From positions 16,099,738 to 16,163,737 of the forward strand of contig OY992833.1 in NCBI GenBank assembly GCA_963921425.1: a stretch of DNA of 64,000 bases. The letters run 5' to 3'. The stretch is from Dryas octopetala (lineage: Eukaryota; Streptophyta; Magnoliopsida; Rosales; Rosaceae). Below the pieces are notes generated by a model. It was not told where the DNA came from. It did not search any database and saw only the letters and a list, made by a program, of their open reading frames with translations. The translations under genes and the position numbers were made by a program. Below, piece by piece: positions 10,788-24,073 of the stretch (within the stretch, counting starts at the first letter, position 1; every line of letters starts with the position of its first letter).

Positions 10788-13275
10788 ATGGAGAAACCAA
10801 CAGTTTCTGCTATATTGTTGATGCTGTACTTATGTGTCTTTCATCACTGCCAATCCGAGGTATACTCGTTCACCACTTCATCCGATCATGGTAAATTACT
10901 TTATCCTTAACTTATGTATCTTAAAGTCACTAGTTCTTGAAAATAATTTCATGAAAAATAAATTTAAAAAATGCAAAATAGCTAGATAAAACCATATAAT
11001 AGATTTCTCTAATGTGACCATTTTATGATTTTTTTTATTTATTAATTTTTTGGTCATTTGTGACATGACTCAACATTTTAAGGTATATGATTTTATACTT
11101 TACGTTACATTTTAGGGTAAAGAATCATCTTTCGAGGTTATATTTTAGGTTTTAACTCTCAAATTTTGGGCGATGAGTTAAAACCTAAAATCTAATGGAG
11201 TAACTGGACCTCAAAATAATGAGAGTTAAAATCGAGCAACAAGTCTCAATTGACGATTTATACTCTAAAATATTAAAGCCTACTAAGAATAAAATCAAAG
11301 TTGAAAGAAAGCCATAAAAGATATGTGTCAATTCTTTAACTAAAGAACGAATATCCTGCAGAGAGAGATTATTTTTGTATTTAGCTTTTCAAAAAAAAAA
11401 AAAAAAACTTGCTAAGATACGCAACAAAGTAGTTGTGCAATTATGATAACCAAGAATTACTTCATATTTACTTATCTTTTATTCATCTTTCCATATTTGT
11501 CAGATTTTAGCTACATGAAATTTGTGTATAATGCCACTGATCTACCGATAGAAGAAATATATGACTACATTATAGTTGGAGGGGGCACAGCAGGCTGCCC
11601 ATTGGCGGCAACTTTATCAGCAAACTACTCGGTTCTCGTGGTAGAAAAGGGCAGCGTTCCTAGTGCATATCCAAACGTGTTGCGTAAAGAAGGCTTTGTG
11701 ACGAATCTCCAGCTAGAAGATGATGGTAAGACACCAGCTGAGAGGTTCTGGTCGGAAGAAGGTGTTCCCATTATAAGAGGTAGGGTCCTTGGTGGGTCAA
11801 GCATGATCAATGCTGGTTTATACTCCAGAGCCGACAAGCAATTCTACCAGGAATCGGGAATTGAGTGGGACATGGATTTGGTTGATAAGGCTTATAATTG
11901 GGTCGAAAACACTCTCGTGTCTCGCCCAAATTTGACGCGAAATAATTGGCAATCTGTTTTGAAAGAAGCATTGTTGGAGGCTGGTGTTGGTCCTGACAAT
12001 GGATTTAATTTGGACCACGTTCAAGGAAGTAAAGTCACAGGTTCAATTTTTGACAATCTTGGAAGGAGACATGGATCAGTGGAACTTCTTAATAAAGGAG
12101 AGCCAAAGAACTTGCAAGTTGCAGTTCAAGCCACAGTAGAGAGGATCATCTTCTCTTCCAATGCATCCAGTATGCTACATCTATAATAATTTTGTACAAT
12201 TACATATGTTTCATTCAAATATAGTTGGATATATACTAATTATAACTTGCTCTCTAATGTAGGTTTGTCGGCAATAGGAATCATATATAGTGATTCTAAT
12301 GGGAGGTCTCATCGGGCTTTTGTACGTGGTAAGGGAGAGGTTATATTAAGTGCTGGAGCAATTGGAAGCCCTCAACTTCTACTACTTAGTGGTGTTGGCC
12401 CAGAGTCCTACCTATCATCTCTCAAAATCCCAGTTGTTAGCCCTCAACCTTACATTGGACAGTTTATGTATGACAATCCTCGTAATTTCATCAACATTTT
12501 GCTTCCATTTCCAATGGAGTCCTCAATTCCAAAGATTGTTGGCATCACAAGTGAAAACTACATAGAGACTATCTCAGGCATCCCATTTTCCACTCCACCC
12601 TTTAGTTTTTTTTCTGATCCATCTAATCCTAAAGAGGTAAATTCTAGTTTCGCACATATTTGTAGCAAATTCCGAAGACCCTTGTCTCATGGTTCTCTAA
12701 AGCTGCAATCATCCTCCGATGTGAGAGTCGGTCCAAAGGTCAGCTTCAACTACTTTTCACATCCAATGGACCTTGCTCATTGTGTCAGTGGGGTGAGGAT
12801 AATGTCTGATCTATTAAAGACAAACACATTGAAACCATTTAAGGCTGAAGCTTTGCCGGGTATAGAAGGTTTCAACTTGTTTGGACCATCTTTACCAATG
12901 AACCAAACAGATAATGCTTCCTACGAAACATATTGTCGAAGTACATTAGCCACATTTTGGCATTACCATGGCGGATGCCTTGTGGGAAAGGTGGTTGATA
13001 GTCATTTGCGGTTCGTTGGAATCAACTCATTACGTGTTGTTGATGGATCCACATTTAATTTGTCACCAGGGACCAATCCTCAGGCCACCCTTATGATGTT
13101 TGGAAGGTATGTTATATACACATAAATAAAGCCACAATAAATTCTCTATAATCATTGGTTTCATGGCTGGCTTGATTAATGTAAAGAAATCGATGACATA
13201 TTGTGGTTTTTCGCGTCTAATTTCTTTGTCGATCTGGACAGGTATATTGGCCTTAAGATGCTGCAAGAGAGATGA
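10788..13275 (+). CDS. (R)-mandelonitrile lyase-like FAD enzyme (GMC family), intact copy 1
   Basis: Exons are 10788-10890, 11504-12169, 12263-13106 and 13242-13275, all with GT/AG junctions and matching phases, giving 548 residues. Residues 1 to about 27 form a hydrophobic secretory signal. [14 protein letters not shown] leads into the FAD-binding loop [14 protein letters not shown] (about 60-73). [13 protein letters not shown] and [16 protein letters not shown] are the GMC signatures. WHYHGG carries the family base (His490), and GTNPQA places Asn528 38 residues later. Members of this family cleave (R)-mandelonitrile to benzaldehyde and HCN in cyanogenic Rosaceae and are usually secreted, vacuolar or glycosylated; several NxT/S sites are present. 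Asn528 replaces the second active-site His reported for almond HNL1, so the substrate is uncertain. No lesion was seen. Confidence 0.9.
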
Positions 13276-14700
13276 GAAGCTTGCAAGGGATGCTTTTCAT
13301 AATTCAAAATTTCAAGCATAAGTCAAATATATTTAATAAGTCATGCAATGGTGGATTATTGTAATCCATACCAAGTGAAGGGTTATCTTTACTTCTCAGA
13401 AAATTAATAAGTACATGAGCTCGAGCTCTAAACCAATAATAAAGTTTTTTTTTTTTGGCCACTCAATAATAAAGTTATAGGTTTCTACTGAACCAAGCCA
13501 ATCGATATCTCTAATCATATTGGATTTGTTGGCCGGTTACTTCGATTTGGGCTTGGTCCAATGTTGTGTTTCCTCATACAATGTACGTTTAAGTCAAAAA
13601 TAAAGTTTCTAGTATTTTCTATTTAACTTTTTTTTTAAATTAATTAACTGTTGTTTATGAGATTTGAATTCAAGATCTTCCCTAACAAAGAGAAACCGGG
13701 AATCATCTACTAGACCAAATAGTGTTTCTAGAATTTTTTATTTAAACTTGGGCTTGATAATTAATAACAAGGGGCTTCTTTTTATGAGCACATGGGTCGT
13801 CAGAACCTGATTCAAACCCGGATACTATACAATAATAAACGATGCTCAAACAATAAACGATGCTCAAACAGAAAAAGTTATGGACCGGGCCAAAATAAAA
13901 ATATTATGGGGCGACCGTGTTGAATATTGACTCTTGTTGGCCAACACCGGTTACACGGTTACACCTCCTCCCTTCAAACGAAAGAGGCTAATGCAATTCA
14001 AGCACTTCTATGGGTGTGATCAGGGAAGAAGAAGAAGAAGAAGAAAAAGGGAAAAGAAATGGCTATGGGTGTGATCAAACAACAAGTAGAATTTGGGTTT
14101 ATGCAATTTTTGTTTACTGCAAATGGATTTTGGGTTTATTGCATAATTTTGGATTTTGTGTGTGAATTGCAAGCCAAATGCATGAAGAAGAAAAAGAAGA
14201 AAACAAGAACAAGAAGAAGAAAGAAAAAAAATTGTGGGGGCTGTTATTTTTCTTTGTTGATCGATCGATCTGCAGAAGGGGTTGGGGTCTTGGGGAAGAA
14301 GAAGAAAAGGAAATGAGGGGGGTGCGATCTTGTTTTTTAATTTTTATGTTTTTTGGTTGATTTTTTTATTTTTAATTTAATTATTGGCTGCGTTGACTAT
14401 AGTAGAGGGCGAAAATACCAATTTGCCCTCATAAAATGGCACATGGAGCGCACATGATGCATTTTAATGGCCAAATGGGCCAAACATAAAAGAATGGACC
14501 AATTTGGACCAAGAAATTGAATTCGAGGATCACTGTGATACGAAAATTAATTCGTATATCAATTTGGGAAATAAGAGAAAGTTCGTGGATCAATGGTGCA
14601 TTTTTCTCAATTTCATAAATTATGTTTTGGTCAATAGCCCTATGGCCCCAGCCAATTACTAGTTTTTCCTTGAGTTTTTAGACTTTTTTGCCCTAGCCGA
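13276..14700. other. Intergenic DNA, purine-rich stretch, no supported gene
   Basis: The MDL 3' flank is followed by low-complexity DNA. A GAA/AAG-rich tract at about 14028-14320 yields lysine/arginine-rich open frames that look like artefacts of base composition. Text around 14400-14620 (tttggaccaa, aattcgtatatcaatttggg) looks like decayed repeat sequence. Confidence 0.4.
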
Positions 14701-14898
14701 ATTCCCTCTCCTCTCTCACGCACTCTCTCTCCCCAATCTCTCTCTTCTCTCTCCTCTTTCTCATGCAGCAGTGCCGTTGACAGGAGATTTCTCCGTCATC
14801 CGGCGGCAGATAGCGATGGGAACACTCCCATCTTCTTCCTCTCCTCCTCATCTTCCTCAACATGCCCTAGATCACCCAGTAACCCAGCAAAACTGAAA

Positions 14899-15951
14899 GC
14901 CCACTCCTTTTCCGGACCACCTAAGGAAGCTTTTTCTCGTCGTTTTGAGCAAGAAGGTGGTCCTGGATCATTAATCGTCCACGATGACTACCAGACTTTG
15001 TTGAGGTCAGTCAAGTCTCTTAATATCCATTGTTCATTAACAAAGTGGCTGTTTTAATAGATCTTTTTACCTTTCCTTTTCCATTTAAGATCTATTTGAT
15101 TTTAGTAGCTTAATGTTACTTTTTTACCCCCTCATGTAGATTTTTGAAAGCTAGAGACCTTATTGACAAAACAATCCAGTTGTGGGAAGAAATGCTTAAA
15201 TAGAGAAAATAATTTGGAACAGACATTATTTTGGAGGTAATGATGTTAAATTTTGCCAAATGATGTAGATATAGATGTAGTATTTATTAGACTGGAGAGT
15301 CTTTGGTGTGCTACGAAAGAAGAGCTTCTCTGTTGTTGCCTTTGGGCTTTGTTTGCAAAGCATTTTAAAGGCATGTCTTTTTGTGTTATCCTTATCGACC
15401 GAGTGTTTTATGTGATTTTGTATGAGATTGTTTTTTTAGTAGATCTCTTGTCCACGTTACTCTGTAATTTTTTTATTAAACATTCTTATAGAATTAATAA
15501 AAAATTAAACTAAAACCTTGAAACTGAATTCGTCTTTGGCAGATGATGCATTAACATCTGAATTATAACAAGAGGCCTCTAACAGGTGGAATGTTGTAGT
15601 ATAGTTGAAGTACATACTTTGCTAATTCATTTATGTTTTTTTTGTTCTTAGCTGTAACATCTTATCAAATTAATCAATATGAAGGATTTTGAATTTGAAG
15701 AACACGATGAAGTATTGCAATATTACCCTCAAGGGTACCATGGGGTTGATAAAGAAGGCAGGCCGGTTTACATTGAGCGACTGGGAAAGGCCCATCCAAG
15801 TAGGCTTATGCAAATCACCAGTATAGAGCAATACATAAGGTACCATGTCCAAGAGTTTGAGAGAGCTCTACAGGAGAAATTCCCTGCTTGTTCAATTGCA
15901 GCAAAGAAACAAAGTTCTTCAACAACAATTATATTGGATGTACAAGGCTTG
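14899..15951 (+). pseudogene. SEC14-like phosphatidylinositol-transfer protein fragment (broken)
   Basis: Three exon-like blocks match plant SEC14/CRAL-TRIO proteins. Block 1 ends with HDDYQTLLR at 15005 before a GT donor. Block 2 (15140-15236) reads RFLKARDLIDKTIQLWEEML and then has two in-frame stops (K*RK*FGTDIILE). Block 3 (15685-15951) reads [38 protein letters not shown] and ILDVQGL before a GT donor. The intron phases fit a real SEC14 homolog, but the stops and the missing rest of the lipid-binding domain make it a pseudogene. Intact family members exchange phosphatidylinositol and phosphatidylcholine at Golgi or plasma membranes. The start of block 1 is approximate. Confidence 0.85.
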
Positions 15952-16068
15952 GTATGCTGACCTCTACTGGAATGTATTTGTAAATAACTTGGTCTTTAAC
16001 AGTAAAGTATTGTCTTTCAGTATTTTTTTTTTTTTTTTTGCATCTCTGCTTAGAGTATTAGTATTATG

Positions 16069-17344
16069 CAAGGAGTTAAATTTCGATTTTCAGGGGTATC
16101 GAAATTTTAACATGCATTCGTCAACATCAAGATTTCGCCGAAATTTCGCTCTCACCGCTTCTCTGTCTTCTCCTTCCCTGTCTTTGGCAAAATGAAACAA
16201 TGCAAACAACTAAACAATCAAACCCAGCCAAACGAAAATAAACCCAGCCAACTGGCCCAACTCTTCGCTCACTTAATTGCACAAACCCAACCAACTCCGG
16301 CCAGATCTCGACGACCCAAGAGAAGGAGAAAAGATCAGGGAGGAGAAGAGGAAGAGGAGAAGAAGGAAGGAGGAAAAGATGTGACTGGGCAGGGAGAGAG
16401 ATGAGAGGGAAGAAGTCACAGCCGTAGGACCCAAAACATACAGTTTGATTTCAAAATACATCACAGATGCAAGAAGAGAGTTGCTGAGTGGGGAAGACCG
16501 AAGATGCCAAGAGGAATAAATGTAATGCTCAAACAGTAATGTTAGTATAAAATAAAAGAAAGAAATGGGCTTTGTTGTTTTGGCCCTTTCGGGAGATAAA
16601 AAGAGAAAAGGAGGTGGGAATGTGGGATTGGCTAGATAGAGAAATAATAAAATAAAAATAAAAATAAGATTAAATAAAAGAAAGAAAAAGATTTGAAAAG
16701 TGAAAAAGTGAACAACAAATAAAGAAAGAAGTCAAAGGACTCACGGGAAGGAAAAGGAATAAAAGAAAAAAAAAGAAAAGAAAAAAAAAAAAAAAAAAAA
16801 AAAAGAGTTAAGGGGTTGATTGGGGTTTGGGGTATTTGGGCAATTGGGCAATTGGAATGAAAAAAAAAAGTTTGGAGTTTCGTTTAGTTGTTTTTAAATT
16901 CTAAATTAATATATATTTATATATAAAAAATAATTAAAAATACCCTAAAGGGCCTAAACTCTAATATCTTATACCATATCATAAACAATATAGAGTATAA
17001 ATTATAAAGTATATAAGGTTTAGTATATAGATTATAGAGTATAAAGAATATACTAATTTTATTTATTCATTATACTAATTTTATTTAACAATATTTGTCT
17101 CCAGCGCGCATTATATTTATCTTATATAATATAAAACCTACTATATAATTAGATTTCTTCAATATTTTTTATCAATGTAGTAGATAATATGTTAAATAAA
17201 CATATGGTAAAGTTTCATTCAAAATTTCCGTATTTTGATCAAAATTTTCGTATTTTGATCAAAATTTCCGTCGTTTCTGTCTAATTTTTGTCGAAATTTA
17301 AATTTCCATCGAAATTTCCTCGAAACCCGAAATTTTATTCCTTG
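16069..17344. mobile_element. Non-autonomous hAT-type element, 8 bp target duplication
   Basis: A perfect 8 bp duplication GTATTATG flanks the element (16061-16068 and 17345-17352). The ends are inverted: CAAGGAgtTAAAtTTTCG-like on the left and CGAAAttttatTCCTTG on the right. The 1276 bp interior has many gaaattt(c/t)cg copies near both ends, a purine-rich tract (about 16315-16410) and a poly-A run (about 16780-16803). I see no transposase frame. It lies in what would be the intron after the last recognisable SEC14 exon. Confidence 0.8.
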
Positions 17345-17810
17345 GTATTATGTGATTATTATATATATATAATTTTTTTTAATTTGTTTATATGTATTCT
17401 TATTTGATCTCACACTTGACCCTGATGTGTATATACCATTCTTACAATGAGGATATACTAGATCATTGTTGATGGGGTAGGGGCAAGGATAGAAACCCCC
17501 ACCTAGTTTTTTCATTATGATGCTTGTAGGATCTTAGTATGTTTTTTACCTCCAAGTTTGGTGCTTTCTTTAGCTGCGGCCGCAAATTTTCAGGAATTTA
17601 ACTGGCAAATTAATGTAACGTGAATTTACAACCGTACAGATAGATTCAACATATAGAGCCACAATATATAATATATGCTAGAGTTATCGAATTTGTTTTT
17701 TAAATGATCGATGTGTCGGTATAAATATTTAAATGAGATTTATAGTAGACTTAAATTAAAATTAAAATATTGTCATATTATTTTGTAAGCCAAATATTAT
17801 TTAGAAAATT

Positions 17811-18556
17811 AGGATTAAATACCAAATTCCAATAATTTTTTGGCATAGCATGAAGACTATATAATATTTCAATTGAACTACCAAATTTAAATGTAATTTT
17901 TTAGATTAGGTCACAAATATGTTGACCTCTTTGATTTGAGCCTTTTCCATTTGACATTTTTATCATTTGGCCTACATATGATGAGTTTTAGTTAAAATTT
18001 ATAAAGTTTTGACAAAATTGCCCTTGAGGCTTTTATATGATCTTGAAAATTTGCTAATGTAGTCTCAACTTCACATTTAGTTGTGACTGTACGACACTCA
18101 CAATTTCAAATTTAGTTGTCACTGAACGACAGTCATATCTAAATTGTGAGACAGTCACAGTTAAGTTATGACTTAATTAAATTTTTTTAGAGAAATTATA
18201 CTACATTATAGTATAAATAGAGGTCAAAACAATACTTTTACTCAAAATAATATATAGTATAGTGGTGTAAGTTGTCTCTTTTAATTTACCAAGACAGTCA
18301 CAGTTAAGTTGTGACTGGATTGATTTTTTTTTTTTTAATACAATATAGTATAAATTAATGTAATATTTGTGATGTAATATTTTTTTATTTTTTTATTGTA
18401 GTGGCATGTGATGTAATATTTGTAATTTCTAATACTTTTTATTTTATTAATTTGTTTGACTTTCAACTAGTACCTAATCTAAAATGCTATTTAATTTTGG
18501 TACATAAACTAAAAAGTTATTGAAATTTAGTAGTTAAAATCAATGGACCTAATATT
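17811..18556 (+). repeat. Dispersed ~0.75 kb repeat, copy 1
   Basis: It starts near aggattaaataccaaatt and ends near gttaaaatcaatggacct. Its full length is present as the reverse complement at about 44790-45475, and its second half recurs in direct orientation at about 21115-21770. It contains self-complementary cagtcacagttaagttgtgac-type motifs and tatactacatTataGTATAAATAGAGGTC. No open frame is supported. Confidence 0.75.
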
Positions 18557-18579
18557 ATTTTGTTTTCTCTTGGTTGCCA

Positions 18580-19690
18580 TATGTTTCAGTATCTATGTGA
18601 CAGTGTCTATTTCAGCATCTGTATCTGTGTGATAATGTATGTTTCTGTATATGTGTGACACTGTCTGTTTCAGTATCAGTGTGACAGTGTCAGTTTCAGT
18701 ATATGTTTAGGTTTTTACAATTTCCAATATCCAATTTCTTGTTAGTGTTTAACATGTTTCCGAAACTGTGCGACAATTTCCAATTTAAAATCGGCATATT
18801 AGACACTGTCTGACAACGTTTAATATGCACACTAGTTGTCTGACAGTGTCTAATATGCACACTGTTTGACAATGTCTAATATGCACATTGTCTGACAGTG
18901 TCTAATATGCATATTGTTTGACAGTGGCTAAAATTGATGTTAATTAACTAATTTGGATCGCAATTAGTAAAATATCCCTTTGTGAAGTCAACAATACCCA
19001 TTGAATTTTTGCTTGAAGTTTTATGCACTAAAATGATAAGTTGACAAATGTCTCCTATATAAAATTGGGGTGTCCAAATTTTCTAATCTTTAATCTATCT
19101 AAAATCACAACAACATAATAAGCACTTTTGAATAGGTGATTGTCACACAATTATTGATTTCGAATAAGTGATTGTCGCATAGTATCTGTGTGACAATATC
19201 TGTTTCAGTATCTGTGTGACAATATTTATACTGATTTTTAGTATCTGTGTGACAATATCTATACTAATTTCAGTATTTGTGTGATAATATCTATTTCAGT
19301 ATATGTATGACAGTATTTGTTTAGTATATGTTTGACATTATCAGTTTTAGTATCTGTGTGACAGTATTTGTTTAGGTTTTACATATACTGATTTTCAGTA
19401 TCTCTCACATAATTATTGATTTCGAATAAGTGACTGTCATACAGTGTCTAATATGTTTTCGAAACTGTGTGACAATTCCAATTTAAAATCGGCATATTAG
19501 ACACTATCAATATATTTCTGAAACTGTGTGACAATTTCCAAATTAAAATTGGCATATTAGACACTGCCTCTAATATGTTTTTGAAACTATGCGACAATTT
19601 TCAATTTAAAATCGGTAACTATGCGACAGTTTTCAATTAAAAAATAGTGTCTAATATGTACATTTTAAACCCAAGATGCAAGGAAAAAAA
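18580..19690. repeat. Degenerate minisatellite field (tctgtgtgacagt / gtctaatatgcacac)
   Basis: Two interleaved short motifs recur many times. One is gtatctgtgtgacagtgtc and its variants (about 18590-18720 and 19170-19390). The other is gacagtgtctaatatgcaca, period about 30 (about 18800-18930). A third block, caatttaaaatcggcatatt followed by agacact, recurs at about 18780, 19480, 19545 and 19600. Spacing is irregular. No gene is apparent. Confidence 0.7.
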
Positions 19691-21114
19691 GGAGAAAAAA
19701 AAAAAACCATTACACGTTGCTGCAAGTTAAAAAATAACAGAGAAAAAAAAAATCTTACATGTTCCTGCAAATAAAAAGAGGAGAAATGAGAAAAAAAAAT
19801 TACACGTTGCTGCAAGTAAGAAAAGGAGAAAGGGAAAAAAAAAAAAGTTACACGTTACTGTAGATAAAAAAAGGAGAAAGGGAAGAAAAATTGTTGTTGA
19901 CCTTTGCTTTAGACATGTGTCAGCTTCTGGTTAGTTATTGACATTTTTGTAATTTTTAAAATTATGATATATTGTTGACATCATCGATGAGTAAGCATTG
20001 ATTAACCTTTTTGTAATTTTCAAAATTAGGATATATTGTTGACATCATCAATGGGTAAGCATTGATTGACCTTTTTGTAATTTATTAAAATTTTCATACG
20101 TTAATTAGTGATATTAGTGGCAGTAGTTGTAATTTATAGTTTTTGTTATGTCCTCTTTTGTAAAATGCATAATCTCATTTATTACAAATAGGTTAATGGT
20201 GACTATTTTGGGATTTCAAAATTATTCATTGACCGATTTTTAATTTTGAAATGTTTTATTGATTTTTTTTTGTAAATAGCCCTTTATTATTTAATCCATT
20301 TTTTTTGTAGTACTTTGATTTGTTTATTTATTTATATTTTAACAAATAAGATGCACTTATATTAATACTTTTTACTTGTCAACTTCCCCATAAAATTTCT
20401 AGATTTCCCAAACTTCCTCCAACTTCAGTTTCTTTGAATTACAACACCCCAAATCGGTTTCTTAGGCTACTAGAAACATGTTTGAAACCTCCCAATCCAT
20501 TACCCAACCTCAAAATAATCTAAAATTCAAAATTAAAATCAAGAACACAAATCCCAAAATTGAAATTATTCTCTACACCCAACCGAATTCTCCTTCACTT
20601 CTCCTCTAATTGCTTTGGTGCTTGTGCTCCTAAAAAGATCTCTAACAATTATATAAACCTCACCAAAACCAGAAATGATCACCAAAATCAAAGTTTAAGA
20701 AAAACATAGAGTATATGAAAAACTATTCACACACACCTCTTCCACCGCCCTCTCACTTAACCCCAGCCACTCACAAGGTTTCCTCCCTAAGGATGAAAGT
20801 TAACACACACCAAAAACACACCGCACCGCACATCACCTCTTCCATAAACCAATCAAAAGTTTTACTCTAATACAAACTAAAGAAGTGTAAATGCTTGTGA
20901 GTATGTCTCATATGTTGTATACAACAAAGGATATATAGGTAGGTTCTAGCCTTTTTTGAAATATACAATTGTGTTTTACAGTAAATACTCAACTACACCA
21001 TGACCGGGCCACTACATATGTTGCTCAACATGCCACTAGAGCAACATATGAATAAAAAAGTAAACTGAAATTGAAAATAAATATACCTTTTTAAATATGC
21101 GTGAAAAAATATTC

Positions 21115-21775
21115 TGAATCACAACTAAATTGTAACAGTCACAACTTCAGAGTTAGTTGTGACTACAAGATAGTCGCAACTAAATTGTGAGATAATCACA
21201 GTTAAGTTGTGACTAGATTAAATTTTTTTAAAGAATTTATACTACATTGTAGTATAAATAAAGGTCAAAGTAAGAATTTTACACAAAATAATTACTAGTG
21301 TGGTGATAGGAAGTGTTTTTTTCAACAATCACAACTAAATTGTGAGACAATCGCAGTTAAGTATAGTACAGTTAATTGTGAGACAGTTACAATTAAGTAT
21401 TGAATTTTTTTTTTTTAATTGTACTACAATATAGTATAAATAGATGTCAAAGTAGTGCTTTAACATAAAATAATAACTAGTGTACTGGTGGGAGGTGTCT
21501 CTTCCTTTTACTTGAGATGGGTTTGAATCCTTTGTATACCAAATTGATTTTCTGTGTGGCTGGCGGCCGGCCATGAAGGTAGGTGGTTGGTTATGTTTTA
21601 TATTTTTTATTGTAGTGTCTTGTGATGTAATATTTGTGAATTATAGTACCATTTATTGTATTATTATTTTTTTTACTTTTCAACTAGTACCTAATAGAAA
21701 ATACTATTAAATTTTGGTATTTAAATTAAAAAATTATTAAAATTTAGTTTCTAAAATCAGTGGACCTTAAAATAT
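21115..21775 (+). repeat. Dispersed repeat, partial copy 2
   Basis: It matches the second half of the 17.8-18.6 kb repeat in the same orientation: agttgtgactacaagatagtc, tatactacattgtagtataa, cacagttaagttgtgac, caactagtacctaat and the tail aaatcagtggacct. Between this copy and copy 1 lie 2.5 kb of minisatellite and gene-free DNA. A flanking-repeat (LTR-like) arrangement is possible, but the first half is missing here. Confidence 0.6.
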
Positions 21776-22932
21776 TTTATTTAATGGACCAAGCATAAAA
21801 TAAATAAAAGCCTAACCCATTCACTGAACCTATATGGAATAGGGTAGAGCCTAATCTAAGTAAGCTATAGATAATCGCTTTGTCATGAATTATTATACAC
21901 ATGTGGATATCATATCTCTTTCCTCTTCTATCTTTTCTCATATCTTGGTCATTCTGCAATGTAATCTTATGTTCAAAACTGTTCATTTTCTATGTCATGT
22001 CTTAAATATTATCTCTACACAAAATTGAAAAATTGTTTAGTGCTCGAGATGAAAAAGCCTCTAGCTAGCCATGTGTCCCAGCTAGGATTCATTCCATTTC
22101 ATTGGTTTTTTTTATTTTTTATTCAGGCGTGCCACCAAGTAATGTTCATACTTGGACGATTACAAAATAACAACAAGGAAATAAAAATAAAATAAAAGGA
22201 AATCAAATGATTGTTAGCCAAGAGAAACCAACTCAGCTAGGGTTCTCTAATCTTGCCTGGGCATTCCAGGACTTTAGTGCTCAGTTCTAATAGTTATGGT
22301 GTTCGTGAAGTCAAATACGTGACCCGTTGGACTAATAGTAAAAGGGCTCAAGTAAAAACAATATATCTTGAAAAAAAAGAAGTAAATCTAATTGCATTCA
22401 TATTTGGCTGATACAAGATGGTAGTTCTTACCACAAATCTAGCCATGAGTATGAATGGAGAATCATGATAAACTGATGATAACTAAAGAGAAGTAATAAA
22501 TTGCTAGTAATTAATGTAAAGAAACTAGATCTCAACTTGATTAAACTCGGAAATATAGGCAAAAAATACATCTTAAATGGAACTGAATACAAGCATTAAA
22601 TAAACTCTAAAAAAAACACAAAACACAAGAAAACAACAAACAAGAGGTAGCAGAGCTATAGTCTCACATATGTCAGTGTGTCAAGAGAATGGGCTATTAG
22701 AGCCATCCTTGCTTGTCTGGACTTTAAATCTTGAACTGGGCTTGAGTTTAGGGCTCAACACTAGTGCCATGTAGCACGTTTTAAAATGGGGTATAAACAT
22801 TTAGTAATCTATCAATAAAATCAGAAAGTTGTTTAGTAATCTAACTGTTATCAATAAATACACAATTTTGGTTAATGTCAAATTTACAGTATAGAATAAA
22901 AAAATAGTGGGCCCTCCCTAATGGTAACAACA

Positions 22933-22988
<56 letters not shown>

Positions 22989-24018
22989 AGAGGGGCTGGT
23001 TTGGGAGGGGAAGAAGGTGGTGGCTGGGCTGGGGAAGATGGTGGTTTGTTTTAATTTTTAAATTTATTTTTGTTTCTTTTATTTTATTTTATAATTTTTT
23101 ATGAGAAAATTACATATTTTCCCCTCAAATTAATGATATCTATCTGAAATAGACGGAATGGACCAAAACCGAACAAGTTAGATAATAAGTAGACCAAAAT
23201 TGAACTTAACAAAAATTATGGAGCAAAACTGAACTAGCTATAAAATAAGTGGACTAAATCTGTAATTTCCTCTAAAATTTATTTATTATACATAGTCACA
23301 ACACGTTCACATTAAAATTTACTAAACAATTTAATACTAATTGTTAAAGTCAGAGCACTCTGAAAACATAGTTCAACAAATACTAAACTGTTTTGTTTCA
23401 CAGCTGATTGACAATATCATGCTTTCATGATCATTCAACGAAGGCTATACCGACAAAAACTTTTATGCATACAATATGTTTTTTTTTATGTTGGGCAATA
23501 CGATATACATGCACAGACCTATTAAGGGGCTGGAGTAAGCTGTTGGTAGTATATTTAGTTCAGCCTTACGACAACAATAGCCCAATAAGGCAATAAGGCA
23601 ATAGCCCAATGAGTAAACTAAAACCAGCCTTATGACCAGGCACGGACGCACAGCCCCTTGACTTCTTTAGACTTCAGTTCTTCTTCTGCTCGTGAGTTGC
23701 TGCCCCCAGCCCGCCGACATTGAAAAAGATCTTATTGATACTATTAGTTATGATTATGTTATTAATAATTTTTATATTATGAAGAATTGTAGGAAACAAC
23801 TTAAGTAGCTATATTTTTTGTTATTTATTAATATATGAGTGTCGCTATTTGGACCCAATTTTTTAATTAATAACTCTAACATATTCTTTACACCCACATT
23901 TATTTTTAAAAATATTAAAATTTATTGGTACACCTAACATCATTTCCTAAACTACCCTTAATTACTAAAACCCAACAACTAAACTCAAAGTAACACCTAT
24001 CGATCAATTCTAATTAAT
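21776..24018. other. Gene-free repeat DNA with a (GA)n microsatellite
   Basis: No coding region is supported. A (GA)n microsatellite spans about 22933-22986. The flanking text aaaattgaacttaac / gagcaaaactgaactag looks like decayed repeat. Short open frames are random. Confidence 0.5.
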
Positions 24019-24073
24019 ACACCTAACAAACACACTCCCAACGAATATACACCTAACAAACACACACCCAACG
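24019..24073. repeat. 30 bp minisatellite into which the LINE inserted (left part)
   Basis: The unit acacctaacaaacaca + c(t/a)cccaacgaatat starts at 24019 and again at 24049. The second unit is cut after cccaacg at 24073 by the LINE. It resumes with aatat and a third partial unit at 29974 after the right-hand target duplication. Confidence 0.8.

Noticed and set aside
14028-14320. Lys/Arg-rich open frames (KKKKKTRTRRRKKK)
   Set aside because: They arise from a GAA/AAG-rich low-complexity tract and have no recognisable domain or splice structure.
17560-17625. Possible next SEC14 exon (gctgcggccgcaaattttcagg)
   Set aside because: Translated in all three frames it does not keep the SEC14 pattern and has stops.
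20400-20900. Possible exon in C-rich sequence (ccaaatcggtttctt, cacctcttccaccgccc)
   Set aside because: No long frame and no recognisable protein on either strand.
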